A DNA stretch of 58,247 bases from a virus. Where the stretch lies: positions 1 through 58,247 of IMG/VR virus record IMGVR_UViG_3300027977_000040; one strand, written 5' to 3'. Of this stretch, positions 17,901 to 24,584 are shown piece after piece. A model generated the notes under the pieces. That model did no database searches, was not told the origin of the DNA, and saw nothing but the letters and a program-made list of their open reading frames with translations. Numbering within the stretch: the first letter of the stretch is position 1; each line of letters begins with the position of its first letter. A program made the translations under genes and the position numbers.

Positions 17901-18917
17901 ATTTTCACAAGTTTTAATGTTGGGCAAGACATTGGCAAAGCAACCAGTGAATCTTTGGAAGCGACAAATCAATTAGCAAATCAAAGTAATAACAGAGAGG
18001 GTTCGACACAAAGTACTTCACTATATAATTTGTATAAAAATAGAAGTTATCAATGTGATGTTGATATGTTAGGAAACGCATTAATACAACCAACAATGTA
18101 TTTTAATCTTAGAAATGTACCAATGTTTAGTGGTCCATATATGATTCTTTCAGTTGACCATAATATTAGACCTGGTTCATTTACAACAAGATTTACCGGA
18201 ATTAGACAACCAACTGCTTCATTACCAAAGATTGATAATTTTATACAATCACTTAGACAAAAGTTGGTTCAAAACATAATTAATAAAAACAAACAAGAAC
18301 GAGACGCAATCACAGCCTCGGAAAAAACAAATAGTGTAAGTATTAGAACTACAACACCAAATAAATTAAATAGTGTAGGTTTAGATCAAAATTGTACTGT
18401 AAGTACAAAATATAATCAATATACTAGTCAAGGACCAAAAGGAACTTTCGAAACATCACAAAATATTGTGAATGAAATTGCGAAAAGAACTGATAGTGTT
18501 TTACTTAGATATTGTATGTTTGCTAGAATTTATTATATATCTGGAGGCGAATCAATTATTGAATCATATTCTTATAATTTTGCAGGTATTTCACTTCTAC
18601 AAGATTGGGGACCTACCGAATCGTTTTTCTCTAGTAATAAAAAATATTTTTGTACCCCAACTAAAGAACCAATGGTATATTTTGACTCATTAAATGACCA
18701 ACTTGGATTTATGTTTGAAAGATGGAAAAATTATCCGTCTTCCTTAAAACTACAAAGTAATTCTAAGGATATCGCAAAGTTTGTAATCATAACACTTTCA
18801 GCTGATTTTTCGGTTGGAGAAAATAATTACAAAGTATTAACTGGTACTGAAGAATTAAAAAATATTGAATCAATAACTCAAGCATCGATTGATTTATATA
18901 ATTCAGTTAATAGATAA
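11937..18917 (+). CDS. Giant baseplate hub protein with possible C-terminal wall-lytic domain
   Basis: This 2326-aa protein is the longest in the window and is likely the central hub or spike-bearing protein. Residues about 140-260 (LLGITSISIRQNTAFMPSIS, then NLPYPLFYLTIKGYYGKAVR) form a conserved-looking beta domain. Near residues 2045-2092, GNALIQPTMYFNLRNVPMFSG and YMILSVDHNIRPGSFTTRFTGI match the general pattern of tail-hub proteins (gp27/gpD type). The last 170 residues are distinct. They contain GGESIIESYSYNFAGI, an aromatic WGPTESFF stretch and YFDSLNDQLGFMFERW. This layout recalls glucosaminidase/lysozyme-type domains that digest peptidoglycan. The lytic call is by resemblance only. 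The gene is coupled to gp53 by an 11-base overlap and has no terminator immediately behind it. Confidence 0.65.
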   Translation: MVDKPENILVEFDYNNIIVIDPNKVVDENGVTKERLVKHENLVMYANLETKLLPRTKLAVGVANNDVFQTVSVATINFLKPGGKTYMDTSWTDEITGKDTVKGQGVNQPKQESIKNPNKDNDYYIRQTIQSNGKPGSVDNGLLGITSISIRQNTAFMPSISIELVDVKGRALFESGDNSPYAAFFNLPYPLFYLTIKGYYGKAVRLGLMLQKFNARYQADSGNFKIDLQFYTYKYTLLSELSMEALIAAPHMYKTRISRQSSSGGQSNTVTVNETITERGYQKIKEMYSEYKSKGLIPVDLPELTLVQLKNLLDTFIKTKLDTFTKQNLEPISGCDDYQKLLTEYQGVVFYYTAGSKPSWFTRYMDNKNVFILKNTKERVYSFKKELNSDDLRQAAITDLDAILTDFNQRLNTNPVAGQNGSYKIDGKTFNVKVNNPITFKVFISELTIDKVDLNETYYQRKGKQPTPAQIEQFKSELASSYSFNTFNIKLKTGENIPASNFFVFEGLNTFINLTDKMVKDLKVLRQEIEQKLAEALSNLLQNKNEGLGFIPNIRNILAVVFANGEAFLRMMDDVHTKAWELQNDRLRKQVILNEQTAGASQETFNNGDNANTPIYPWPQYIVETTGEDGHEKYELRYLGDASLISKTKGYLFNVWPEVEFVEEFIKGLTERKSPPSETKNDNEVLDIKRVSSNAIEFPISNYVFSNQEEVKFFYEIYERILYTINYSKISRVEDAPSFIDPIIKFISECEKTNIKNALEGGSPFIVDKLKNYLITSANFESLLRQFSNNGTGESWQNFIRGIFNTPYIRNTITNGEFEFLNPYIFSESFTEPKVSLTFEGELEKFLVSTTDNKFDFTDTFPFTNKDWIKKYLAQSVSIDSPESVFVTTDILKYNPNNKVIANFLPKTSNLFGRPLTSFIQLNSSEPEPINPSSQSTGPTNDMLKSFYNRPPEKRVLTEGTIRYLNYSGGVSFEQTTSILNTPYFVNSIQDGLKKFRNYDKHPFVASAYLFINSLPLATLKEKYLKYENGTNILQDYIFATFKKFGALHRVPYAWVLKYGSIWHRYKKFIEDGTDILENSWKDFDRIGNYDPITSATTKTYNLIINGAPIDIVLETNTIIGLETSTLLNVGFYPKLINDFNVFLNGYEIIQSNSQINGTCSVSGTTLTVTQINLASLQPGYLLAGLNLLPNTGIISQIDGTPGGKGKYEISPPQTGSTALFSVTNATSTGYNSTNIQNALDNSGLTMNYVSNAIIDYNQTIPQINAEIGIRVIPWSLAVESDDKQFMYLLPSSGSLFNQTKNECFGQGNTIKQQVLGNSAVYNGSVRLFWTAPNYGYFDNSRIKKILPEEYLKMIKTGDTLQDAFTLSGLNNEYSKMDEVFSVFEKDILDKFENEFLKFSKSIYDYEDSDNQVQTSQTLDDDPLLLMSVVRNEITNTNQSNNENKGTRDFRNFQSLMRTMLRIPKTIGSTGFEFVNKVQGEQFAVIQDILAKFLNVDATFKYGNPSNYERRLFSSFSTTPIVDRIEWKKYTTNTPNALPTLNGTVTLSNSQNNNIKEWAALFTYVGFSEIPELKYKNSGSYITDFFVDLNIEFTEENIKSFAPIIKIYATQKLNQFQSNYIPSPTPSSSPRTVATAILKSGDTINVQQFELKFRTTYINKDNVLLFESEYNSPTNNDIYTISGSDVYYKTLINNTIVGIFGSTTTVTTDPQYIISFDRVVPSSYSPTPSPINSLGSSAFNTAMTNYLNKINGFKNKVIDSLMIDVRNSLDSIKINPEEQISSELQGEPQTKLEIWETFKALNDKWIAGNDFKTKTLFEDVLLLDRASRNIGDKILVDIDSLKDRLQTVIESKSSKKTMLIFVQDILIENNFVVMNLPSYVNFYGVQDSVKNPKPKIENTLDFANTLFGTFTNVDYRESTAKMVCFYANKPSEQVDLKNNIDYRKRSDAFELRRASDNPLVENQIGKNDWDKSNRVVGFNVDIGPQNQGIFTSFNVGQDIGKATSESLEATNQLANQSNNREGSTQSTSLYNLYKNRSYQCDVDMLGNALIQPTMYFNLRNVPMFSGPYMILSVDHNIRPGSFTTRFTGIRQPTASLPKIDNFIQSLRQKLVQNIINKNKQERDAITASEKTNSVSIRTTTPNKLNSVGLDQNCTVSTKYNQYTSQGPKGTFETSQNIVNEIAKRTDSVLLRYCMFARIYYISGGESIIESYSYNFAGISLLQDWGPTESFFSSNKKYFCTPTKEPMVYFDSLNDQLGFMFERWKNYPSSLKLQSNSKDIAKFVIITLSADFSVGENNYKVLTGTEELKNIESITQASIDLYNSVNR

Positions 18918-18936
18918 TTTTTTTTATTTAAGATGA

Positions 18937-18944
18937 TATTTATA
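18937..18944 (+). promoter_or_regulatory. Putative late promoter octamer (TATTTATA)
   Basis: A perfect TATTTATA followed by ATAAAAATATAACTATG lies 14 bases before ATG 18959. It is one of the clearest members of the set. Confidence 0.6.
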
Positions 18945-18958
18945 ATAAAAATATAACT

Positions 18959-19183
18959 ATGAGCGTAAAAACTATTTTAGAAAACTACTTAGGTAAAAAA
19001 AACCAAACAACCCAGAAAGACTTGGGGGATGGAACAAAACAAGTTTGTGATTTACAAACTGGTGAATGTTATGTTGTGAGAATGAAAGATGGTCTCATTG
19101 AAAGGGTAGATAATACAATTAAGACTAACAAAAAAATCCAAGTTGAAACTACAAATGGAATAAAACAATTATTAAACGGATAA
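18959..19183 (+). CDS. Small conserved-type hypothetical protein
   Basis: This 74-aa protein is of unknown function. The N-terminus MSVKTILENYLGKK is a short helix. It is followed by a compact beta segment with CDLQTGECYVVRMKDGLIE, in which Cys30 and Cys37 flank a turn. A perfect TATTTATA octamer precedes it, and the next gene starts five bases after its stop. It therefore belongs to a two-gene late unit with the proline-rich protein. A structural or assembly role is inferred from position only. Confidence 0.6.
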   Translation: MSVKTILENYLGKKNQTTQKDLGDGTKQVCDLQTGECYVVRMKDGLIERVDNTIKTNKKIQVETTNGIKQLLNG

Positions 19184-19188
19184 TTAAA

Positions 19189-19875
19189 ATGAGAGTTGAT
19201 ATTAGAATTTTAAATGAAATTAAAAGATATAGAGATATAACTAACTATATTAATGAACAAGAAATTCCACCTCCACCTCCTGGTGGTGAACTTCCGCCCC
19301 CACCTCCACCTCCTGGTGGTGAACTTCCACCCCCACCTCCTCCTCCTGGTGGAGCACCCCCTCCTCCTGGTGAGAGAGCTCCATTACCTCCACCTGAACC
19401 GATAAATGTTGGCGAAGATCCAGAGGTTGAGAAAATTAGTGATGAAGGTAAAGAAAAGAAAATAAAAGTTACTGATTTGGTTAAAGGACAAAAATCGGTT
19501 GAAGAAAAACAAGAAATTTATTTTGAAAACCTATTCCGGCATTTGGATGACTTAGAGAGTAAATTGGCTAATATGGATCAGATTATTGATAAATTAAATT
19601 CAATTGAAACTAAGATTGAAAAATATAGAGTTAAGACACCTGAAGAAAAAATGGAATTAAGAAGTTTAGATTCTGGGCCATTTAACCAAAAACTAAGTCA
19701 ATTTTTTCAAGAAAAAGAAGATGAATTTGAAGATACAGGAAGAGAACAATATATTATAAGACCAGACGATGTTGAAAATTATTCACAACCTGACATCAAA
19801 AAAAGTTTTAGAGAGTTTGAGGACATACAAGACCCAGACAAATTCAATCTTTCAGGATACCAAAAATTATATTAA
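19189..19875 (+). CDS. Proline-rich coiled-coil structural protein
   Basis: This 228-aa protein has three parts. A basic N-terminal helix covers residues 1-25. A low-complexity PPPPPPGGELPPP-type tract covers about 27-72 and is built from three imperfect copies of a GGELPPPPPP unit. The C-terminal two thirds are acidic and helical and contain a likely coiled coil (LFRHLDDLESKLANMDQIID, then KLNSIETKIEKY) near residues 115-150. It follows the 74-aa gene by five bases and ends the late unit just before the replication block promoter. The function is not recognised; a scaffold or linker role in the virion is possible. The repeated proline codons make the tract prone to length change. Confidence 0.6.
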   Translation: MRVDIRILNEIKRYRDITNYINEQEIPPPPPGGELPPPPPPPGGELPPPPPPPGGAPPPPGERAPLPPPEPINVGEDPEVEKISDEGKEKKIKVTDLVKGQKSVEEKQEIYFENLFRHLDDLESKLANMDQIIDKLNSIETKIEKYRVKTPEEKMELRSLDSGPFNQKLSQFFQEKEDEFEDTGREQYIIRPDDVENYSQPDIKKSFREFEDIQDPDKFNLSGYQKLY

Positions 19876-19883
19876 TATTTCAT

Positions 19884-19912
19884 TTGACAAACCCACGGCT
19901 GACACTTATTAT
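19884..19912 (+). promoter_or_regulatory. Sigma70-type promoter (TTGACA-N17-TATTAT) of replication block
   Basis: A perfect -35 box TTGACA (19884-19889), a 17-base spacer and TATTAT (19907-19912, five of six matches to TATAAT) lie 38 bases before the SSB start codon. The start of transcription would fall near 19919. It differs from the TATTTATA octamers of structural genes, which fits early or middle transcription by host polymerase. Confidence 0.65.
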
Positions 19913-19949
19913 TGTGTATAACATTATCTAACTTAAATTTTTAACAAAC

Positions 19950-20795
19950 ATGGCGACAAATCCATTAGATGCGATTCTTGCTCAATATGAGCAATCACAA
20001 AAATCTAGTACTAACACAAACAAAATGTCTCAAGAGGAGAGAATGAAGAAATACTTCGTAGCTCTTCTTAAAGACAATGAAAAACAAGGACAAAAAAGAC
20101 TTAGAATCCTACCAACCAATGATGGAACTTCACCCTTTAAAGAGGTTTGGTTTCACGAAATCCAAGTTGATGGTAAATGGCAGAAATTTTATGATCCAGG
20201 TAAAAATGACAATGAACGTTCCCCTCTCTCTGAGGTATATCAGGAACTTATGGCTACGGGTAAAGAATCCGACAAGGAACTTGCAAAACAATATAACCCA
20301 AGAAAATTTTACATCGTCAAATTAATTGACCGAGATAATGAAAAGGACGGTGTAAAATTTTGGAGGTTCAAGCACAACTACAAGAATGAAGGTATCTTGG
20401 ATAAGATAATTCCTATATTCAGAGCAAAAGGTGATGTAACTGACGCTGAAAAAGGTAGAGACATTATTCTTGAAATGACTAAGGCCAAGACACCAAAGGG
20501 TGCAACTTACACGGTTATCCAAACAATTATGTATGATGACCCAGGTACAATCCACGAGGATAAAGAAACCGCACAAAGTTGGGTTAATGATGAATTAACT
20601 TGGGCTGATGTATATTCTAAGAAACCAGTAGAATACTTGGAAGCTATTGCTAAAGGTGAAACACCAAGATGGGATAGTGCAAAAGGTGGTTATGTGTATA
20701 GTAACTCTGAAGCGGGTGAAGTTATTATCGGTGGTAAAACAAGTATTGAAGACCCCCAAGACAATTGGGATGTTGATGCTGACCTTCCGTTCTAA
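19950..20795 (+). CDS. 32: Single-stranded DNA-binding protein (gp32-like)
   Basis: This protein binds single-stranded DNA during replication and recombination and organises the replisome. The 281-aa protein has a gp32-type layout: a short N-terminal helix, a basic OB-fold core from about residue 30 to 215 (RLRILPTNDG, FHEIQVDGKWQKFYDPG, RKFYIVKLIDRDNEKDGVKF) and an acidic C-terminal tail. Two points are unusual. The protein has no cysteine at all, so the zinc site of T4 gp32 is absent. It also ends in DADLPF, similar to the DDDIPF tip with which bacterial SSB recruits partners. It has its own sigma70-type promoter and a terminator, suggesting high, separate expression. It heads the replication block. 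Confidence 0.87.
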   Translation: MATNPLDAILAQYEQSQKSSTNTNKMSQEERMKKYFVALLKDNEKQGQKRLRILPTNDGTSPFKEVWFHEIQVDGKWQKFYDPGKNDNERSPLSEVYQELMATGKESDKELAKQYNPRKFYIVKLIDRDNEKDGVKFWRFKHNYKNEGILDKIIPIFRAKGDVTDAEKGRDIILEMTKAKTPKGATYTVIQTIMYDDPGTIHEDKETAQSWVNDELTWADVYSKKPVEYLEAIAKGETPRWDSAKGGYVYSNSEAGEVIIGGKTSIEDPQDNWDVDADLPF

Positions 20796-20814
20796 AAAAA
20801 ATATTTCTTAATCC

Positions 20815-20845
20815 GAACCCCATTTAATCGGTGGGGTTCATTTTT
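20815..20845 (+). terminator. Rho-independent terminator after SSB gene
   Basis: GAACCCCA (20815-20822) pairs with TGGGGTTC (20832-20839) around a 9-base loop, followed by ATTTTT. It partly insulates the SSB transcript from the genes behind it, which have no obvious promoter of their own. Confidence 0.8.
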
Positions 20846-20855
20846 AAACTCAAAA

Positions 20856-21083
20856 ATGAAAATTCAAAAGAAAATGATTGAGGCACTCACTTACAAGTAT
20901 GAAAGTGAGATTGCTGAGACAGAGGCCACTCTATGGATATACTTTAACAATCCAGTTGCTATTGGAGAACATCCACAACATTTGGAAGAAATGGATAAAT
21001 TCATTGAAAAGATGGCAAACGCAAAAGACAAATTAGAAACACTAAAAGAATTTGTAAAATACAACTTAACCAATGGCAATTAA
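20856..21083 (+). CDS. Small helical hypothetical protein
   Basis: This 75-aa, mostly helical, charged protein (MIEALTYKYESEIAETEATL, then FIEKMANAKDKLETLKEF) probably forms a helical hairpin around a central HPQHLEEMDK segment. Its end overlaps the start of the UvsX-like gene by 11 bases, so the two are translationally coupled. It may serve the recombinase or SSB. I do not recognise the family. Confidence 0.62.
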   Translation: MKIQKKMIEALTYKYESEIAETEATLWIYFNNPVAIGEHPQHLEEMDKFIEKMANAKDKLETLKEFVKYNLTNGN

Positions 21084-22074
21084 GAAAAAAGAAATAACTT
21101 TGGATTCAATTAAGTCCAAATTCTCAACCAAAACAAAATATAAACCAGAAAGTTTCTATAATTGTGGTGATGCCTTTATGGAAGCATGTGGATTACCTGG
21201 ACCTGTGTTAGGGAGTATAAACCTATTTATAGGTCACACAAATAGTTCAAAAACAACAGCAATGATTAAGTCAGCTGTTGATGCCCAAAAACGAGGTGAT
21301 TTACCTGTATTCATCATAACTGAAAAGAAGTGGAATTGGCCTCACGCTGTTGAGTTAGGATTACAAGCTGAACAATTAGAAGATGGTACTTGGGATGGGA
21401 ACTTTATATTTAACGATAGCTTTGATTATATTGAACAAGCTACTGATTACGTAAATGAATTATTAAACGCACAAGAAAAAGGTGAATTACCGTATAACTT
21501 ATGTATATGTTGGGATTCAGTTGGGTCAATTCCTTGTCAAATGACATTTGAGGGTAAAGGAGGTAAAATGCACAATGCGGCAGCTCTTGCCGATAAAATA
21601 GGAATGGGAATACATTCAAGAATTACAAAATCTAAGAAAGAAGATTATCCGTATTACAATACTATGATTGTAATCAATCAACCTTGGGTTCAATTACCAT
21701 CAAATCCTTTTGGACAACCAAAAATAAAAGCAAAAGGGGGTGAAGCATTGTGGTTAGCAGCATCTTTGGTATTTCTTTTTGGTAATGAAGCGGACAATGG
21801 TATTAATCACATTACAGCAACTAAAAACGGAAGAACTGTATCTTATGCTATTAGGACAAAAATTTCTATACTTAAAAATCATGTAAATGGTATAGCGTAT
21901 AAGGATGGTAAAATAATAGCTGTCCCACAAGGATATATTTCAGACACAAAAGAAGCATTAGAAAAATATAAAAAACAATACGCCCAATATTGGAATGCAA
22001 TTTTAAATGGTACTGGTGAGATTACTTTAGATGAGACTGTATCTGAAATAAATGATATTTCTTACGAAGATTAA
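21073..22074 (+). CDS. uvsX: RecA/UvsX-like recombinase
   Basis: This ATP-dependent strand-exchange protein is used in recombination-dependent replication and repair. The 333-aa protein has a RecA-fold core. The P-loop is GHTNSSKT (residues 54-61), with Ser in place of the usual last Gly, a relaxed form comparable to the T4 UvsX loop. Walker B is NLCICWDSVGS with Asp148. A loop with QLPSNPFGQPKIKAKGGEAL-like character (residues about 213-233) is where RecA-family L2 DNA-binding loops sit. T4 UvsX is slightly longer (about 390 aa). The gene overlaps the upstream small gene and is followed 11 bases later by a DNA methyltransferase. A DnaB-like or RadA-like ATPase is less likely given the loop order. 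Confidence 0.82.
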   Translation: MAIKKKEITLDSIKSKFSTKTKYKPESFYNCGDAFMEACGLPGPVLGSINLFIGHTNSSKTTAMIKSAVDAQKRGDLPVFIITEKKWNWPHAVELGLQAEQLEDGTWDGNFIFNDSFDYIEQATDYVNELLNAQEKGELPYNLCICWDSVGSIPCQMTFEGKGGKMHNAAALADKIGMGIHSRITKSKKEDYPYYNTMIVINQPWVQLPSNPFGQPKIKAKGGEALWLAASLVFLFGNEADNGINHITATKNGRTVSYAIRTKISILKNHVNGIAYKDGKIIAVPQGYISDTKEALEKYKKQYAQYWNAILNGTGEITLDETVSEINDISYED

Positions 22075-22085
22075 ATTAGATTAAA

Positions 22086-23087
22086 ATGAATGAATTAAAA
22101 GTCATATCATTATTTTCAGGTTATGGAACACAAGAATTGGCCCTAGACTACATTGGTGTTGATTATGAAAATGTCGCAAATTGTGATATTCTAAAAATCG
22201 CTAATATTGCTTATGACTCCTTACATAAAACTACATTGGGCAACTTGGGGGACATTTCTACGGTAAATGAAGACAATTACCCCCAATGTGACCTAATGAC
22301 TTACTCCTTTCCTTGTCAAAGTGTGTCAATTTCAGGTAAACAAGAAGGGATAAAAAAAGGTACAAGGAGTGGTTTATTATTTGAAGTCGAAAGAATCTTA
22401 ACCAAGAACCAACCAAAATATCTTTTGATGGAAAATGTTAAGAACTTGGTGTCAAATAACCATATTGAAAGTTTCAAAGACCATATTAATTTCTTAAATA
22501 GTATTAAATATGGATGTGCTTGGAGGGTATTTAATGGCGCTGACTTTGGTTGTCCCCAAAATAGGGAGAGGGTTTTTATGATATCAGTCTATGGAATGAC
22601 AAATGAAGAGGTAAATGTTAAAATGTTAAATGTTGATAAGCATAAAAAGGATAGAATTCCAATGCGGCCATTCATAGAAAATGACATTACAGAGGACTTA
22701 TTCATTGAATGCGACATTACACCCAACGAACCCAAAAAAGATAGTGTGTGCAAGCTTATAGCACGTAGAAACGATGTGAATTATGACCAAGCAAGACGTA
22801 TCTATTCTATTGATGGTTGTTCCCCTTGTTTAACAACAACTGGTTCACCACAGATTATGGTAAATGGAAGAATAAGAACAATTACAGGTAGGGAGGCATA
22901 TAGATTTATGGGGGTTAAAGAAGAGGATATTGACAAACTATTATCAACAACTTTAACTACAAAGAATCACGTCGCATTGGCTGGAAACTCGATATGTGTT
23001 CCGGTTATGTCAGCAATATTCACAGAATTTTTAAGTGAATACATCGTTGAGAAGAAAAAACATTTTGAACAATTAAAATTATTTTAA
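22086..23087 (+). CDS. DNA (cytosine-5) methyltransferase, orphan
   Basis: This enzyme transfers methyl from S-adenosylmethionine to cytosine C5 in DNA. All core motifs are present in the 333-aa protein: I (ISLFSGYGTQELAL, residues 7-20), IV with catalytic Cys77 (SFPCQS), VI (ENV, 116-118), VIII (QNRERV, 158-163) and X (GNSICVPVM near 301). A variable target-recognition stretch lies between VIII and X. It should be active. No cognate restriction endonuclease is visible nearby, so self-protection against host restriction is the likely role. It lies between uvsX and the FEN nuclease and shares a TAATG overlap with the latter, so it is translated with the replication genes. The recognition sequence cannot be read from the protein. 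Confidence 0.92.
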   Translation: MNELKVISLFSGYGTQELALDYIGVDYENVANCDILKIANIAYDSLHKTTLGNLGDISTVNEDNYPQCDLMTYSFPCQSVSISGKQEGIKKGTRSGLLFEVERILTKNQPKYLLMENVKNLVSNNHIESFKDHINFLNSIKYGCAWRVFNGADFGCPQNRERVFMISVYGMTNEEVNVKMLNVDKHKKDRIPMRPFIENDITEDLFIECDITPNEPKKDSVCKLIARRNDVNYDQARRIYSIDGCSPCLTTTGSPQIMVNGRIRTITGREAYRFMGVKEEDIDKLLSTTLTTKNHVALAGNSICVPVMSAIFTEFLSEYIVEKKKHFEQLKLF

Positions 23088-24094
23088 TGACAAAGACATT
23101 ACTGGTTGATAGTAATAACCTCCTAAAAATAGGATTTCATGGGGTTAAAAATTATTATCACAATGGTAAACATATTGGCGGTATTTGGCATTTCCTTAAC
23201 ACTTTGAGAAGATCCATTGAAGAACAGAATTTTGATAAGGTAATTGTATTTTGGGATGGTGAAGAAAGTTCATCAACAAGGAAATTAATTTACCCCCAAT
23301 ACAAAGGAAATCGTAACCAAGTACCTGATGAACCCAAGGATGAATCATTCAATTATCAAAAACAGAGGGTTAAACAATATGTTGAGGAAATGTTTATCAG
23401 ACAAGTTGATATTAACAACAATGAAGCTGATGACTTGATTGCTTATTATTGTCAAATAGCATCTGACGAAAATATAACCATATTTTCTGGTGATATGGAC
23501 TTAACTCAATTGATATCCAAAAATGTTTCAGTTTATTGCCCAAGGGTTAAACAGACATATACAGATGGGGATAGGATTAAAGTCAAAGAATATTGGATTC
23601 CACATTTTAATATTAAGACATATAAAATATTGGCTGGAGACACATCAGACAATATTGATGGGATATATTATTTGGGTGATAAGACATTATTTAAATTATT
23701 TCCTGAATTACTTGAAGATGTCATTTCAGTTACCAATATTATTACCAAGGCTGAAAACCTTTTGAAAGAAGATAAGAATAACAATGTCCTAAAGAATCTT
23801 TTAACAGGAAAGACTAAGACAGGAATTTATGGTGATGAATATTTTGAAATCAATAAAAAGATTGTAGATTTATCTGAACCATTGATTGATGACGAAGGAA
23901 AAAAGACTGTTGAACTTTATTATAAAGAAACCTTGGATCCTGATGGAAGGGGGCATAGAAACTTGATAAAGATGATGATGGAGGATGGATTCTTTAAATA
24001 TCTTCCAAAAGGTGATGACGCTTGGGTAAATTTTTTAAAACCATTTTTGAAATTAACTAGAAAAGAAAAACGAAATTTTAAAACAAAAAAATAA
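23087..24094 (+). CDS. 5'-3' exonuclease / flap endonuclease (T4 RNase H-like)
   Basis: This is the FEN-family nuclease that removes RNA primers and 5' flaps at lagging-strand junctions. The metal-binding acidic residues are in place: Asp8 (LLVDSNN), Asp57 (FWDGEE), Glu113/Asp115/Asp116 (NNEADDLIAY), Asp136/Asp138 (FSGDMDLT) and Asp185/Asp188 (AGDTSDNI, the helix-hairpin-helix entry). The 335-aa length is close to the T4 Rnh protein (305 aa). The TAATG overlap couples its translation to the methyltransferase gene. It is followed eight bases later by a small unknown gene. Confidence 0.9.
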   Translation: MTKTLLVDSNNLLKIGFHGVKNYYHNGKHIGGIWHFLNTLRRSIEEQNFDKVIVFWDGEESSSTRKLIYPQYKGNRNQVPDEPKDESFNYQKQRVKQYVEEMFIRQVDINNNEADDLIAYYCQIASDENITIFSGDMDLTQLISKNVSVYCPRVKQTYTDGDRIKVKEYWIPHFNIKTYKILAGDTSDNIDGIYYLGDKTLFKLFPELLEDVISVTNIITKAENLLKEDKNNNVLKNLLTGKTKTGIYGDEYFEINKKIVDLSEPLIDDEGKKTVELYYKETLDPDGRGHRNLIKMMMEDGFFKYLPKGDDAWVNFLKPFLKLTRKEKRNFKTKK

Positions 24095-24101
24095 CAAAAT
24101 A

Positions 24102-24557
24102 ATGAGAGAACAACATGATATAACCAAATTGGAATTTTTGATGATGGTAAATGATAACATTATCGTTCAAAGATTTTTTAATGTAAAAGATTATAACCCC
24201 TCAGCAAGAAATTCCATTGATTTTCATGAGTTTATGGATGAACTTCTTGAAAGTTTGAATTACCAACTCAAAATGAAATCGGTGACATATCTATTGGAAA
24301 ATCAGTATGATGTAATTCATAATCCAGGTATGTTGAACACATCCTTTATTGATGGACCCGAATACTTTAACATATATTTAAAACAGGGTGATAAACTATT
24401 GTGTCATAGAAAATTTGACGCAAAAATCTACCCCCCAAAGGTTAGATACACGGTTGACATCAGACAAACGATAAAAAATATCTTATCAGATTTGACAAGT
24501 ATTTTGTCAGACAGAGACCTTTCTTACAACTATCTTGGACTTAATACAAGAGTGTAA
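24102..24557 (+). CDS. Hypothetical protein in replication cluster
   Basis: This 151-aa soluble protein has no motif I recognise. It contains mixed alpha/beta elements, for example RFFNVKDYNPSARNS near residue 24 and a beta-rich middle (GPEYFNIYLKQGDKLLCHRK). The end, DIRQTIKNILSDLTSILSDR, is helical. It starts eight bases after the FEN gene and ends just before a promoter octamer, so it closes that sub-operon. Its position suggests a replication accessory role; the sequence itself does not show one. Confidence 0.6.
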   Translation: MREQHDITKLEFLMMVNDNIIVQRFFNVKDYNPSARNSIDFHEFMDELLESLNYQLKMKSVTYLLENQYDVIHNPGMLNTSFIDGPEYFNIYLKQGDKLLCHRKFDAKIYPPKVRYTVDIRQTIKNILSDLTSILSDRDLSYNYLGLNTRV

Positions 24558-24565
24558 TATTTATT
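24558..24565 (+). promoter_or_regulatory. Putative promoter octamer (TATTTATT) before helicase gene
   Basis: TATTTATT lies 19 bases before the helicase ATG 24585 and overlaps the stop of the previous gene. It is the only octamer found directly ahead of a replication gene, so chance is possible in this AT-rich sequence. Confidence 0.35.
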
Positions 24566-24584
24566 CATACAACAAATTTAAACT

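Noticed and set aside
19260-19400. Formin-type function from the poly-proline tract
   Set aside because: Only low-complexity similarity is present; there is no FH2-like domain behind it.
19884-19922. Promoter pairing TTGACA with TATAAC at 19917
   Set aside because: The spacer would be 27 bases; TATTAT at 19907 gives the normal 17.
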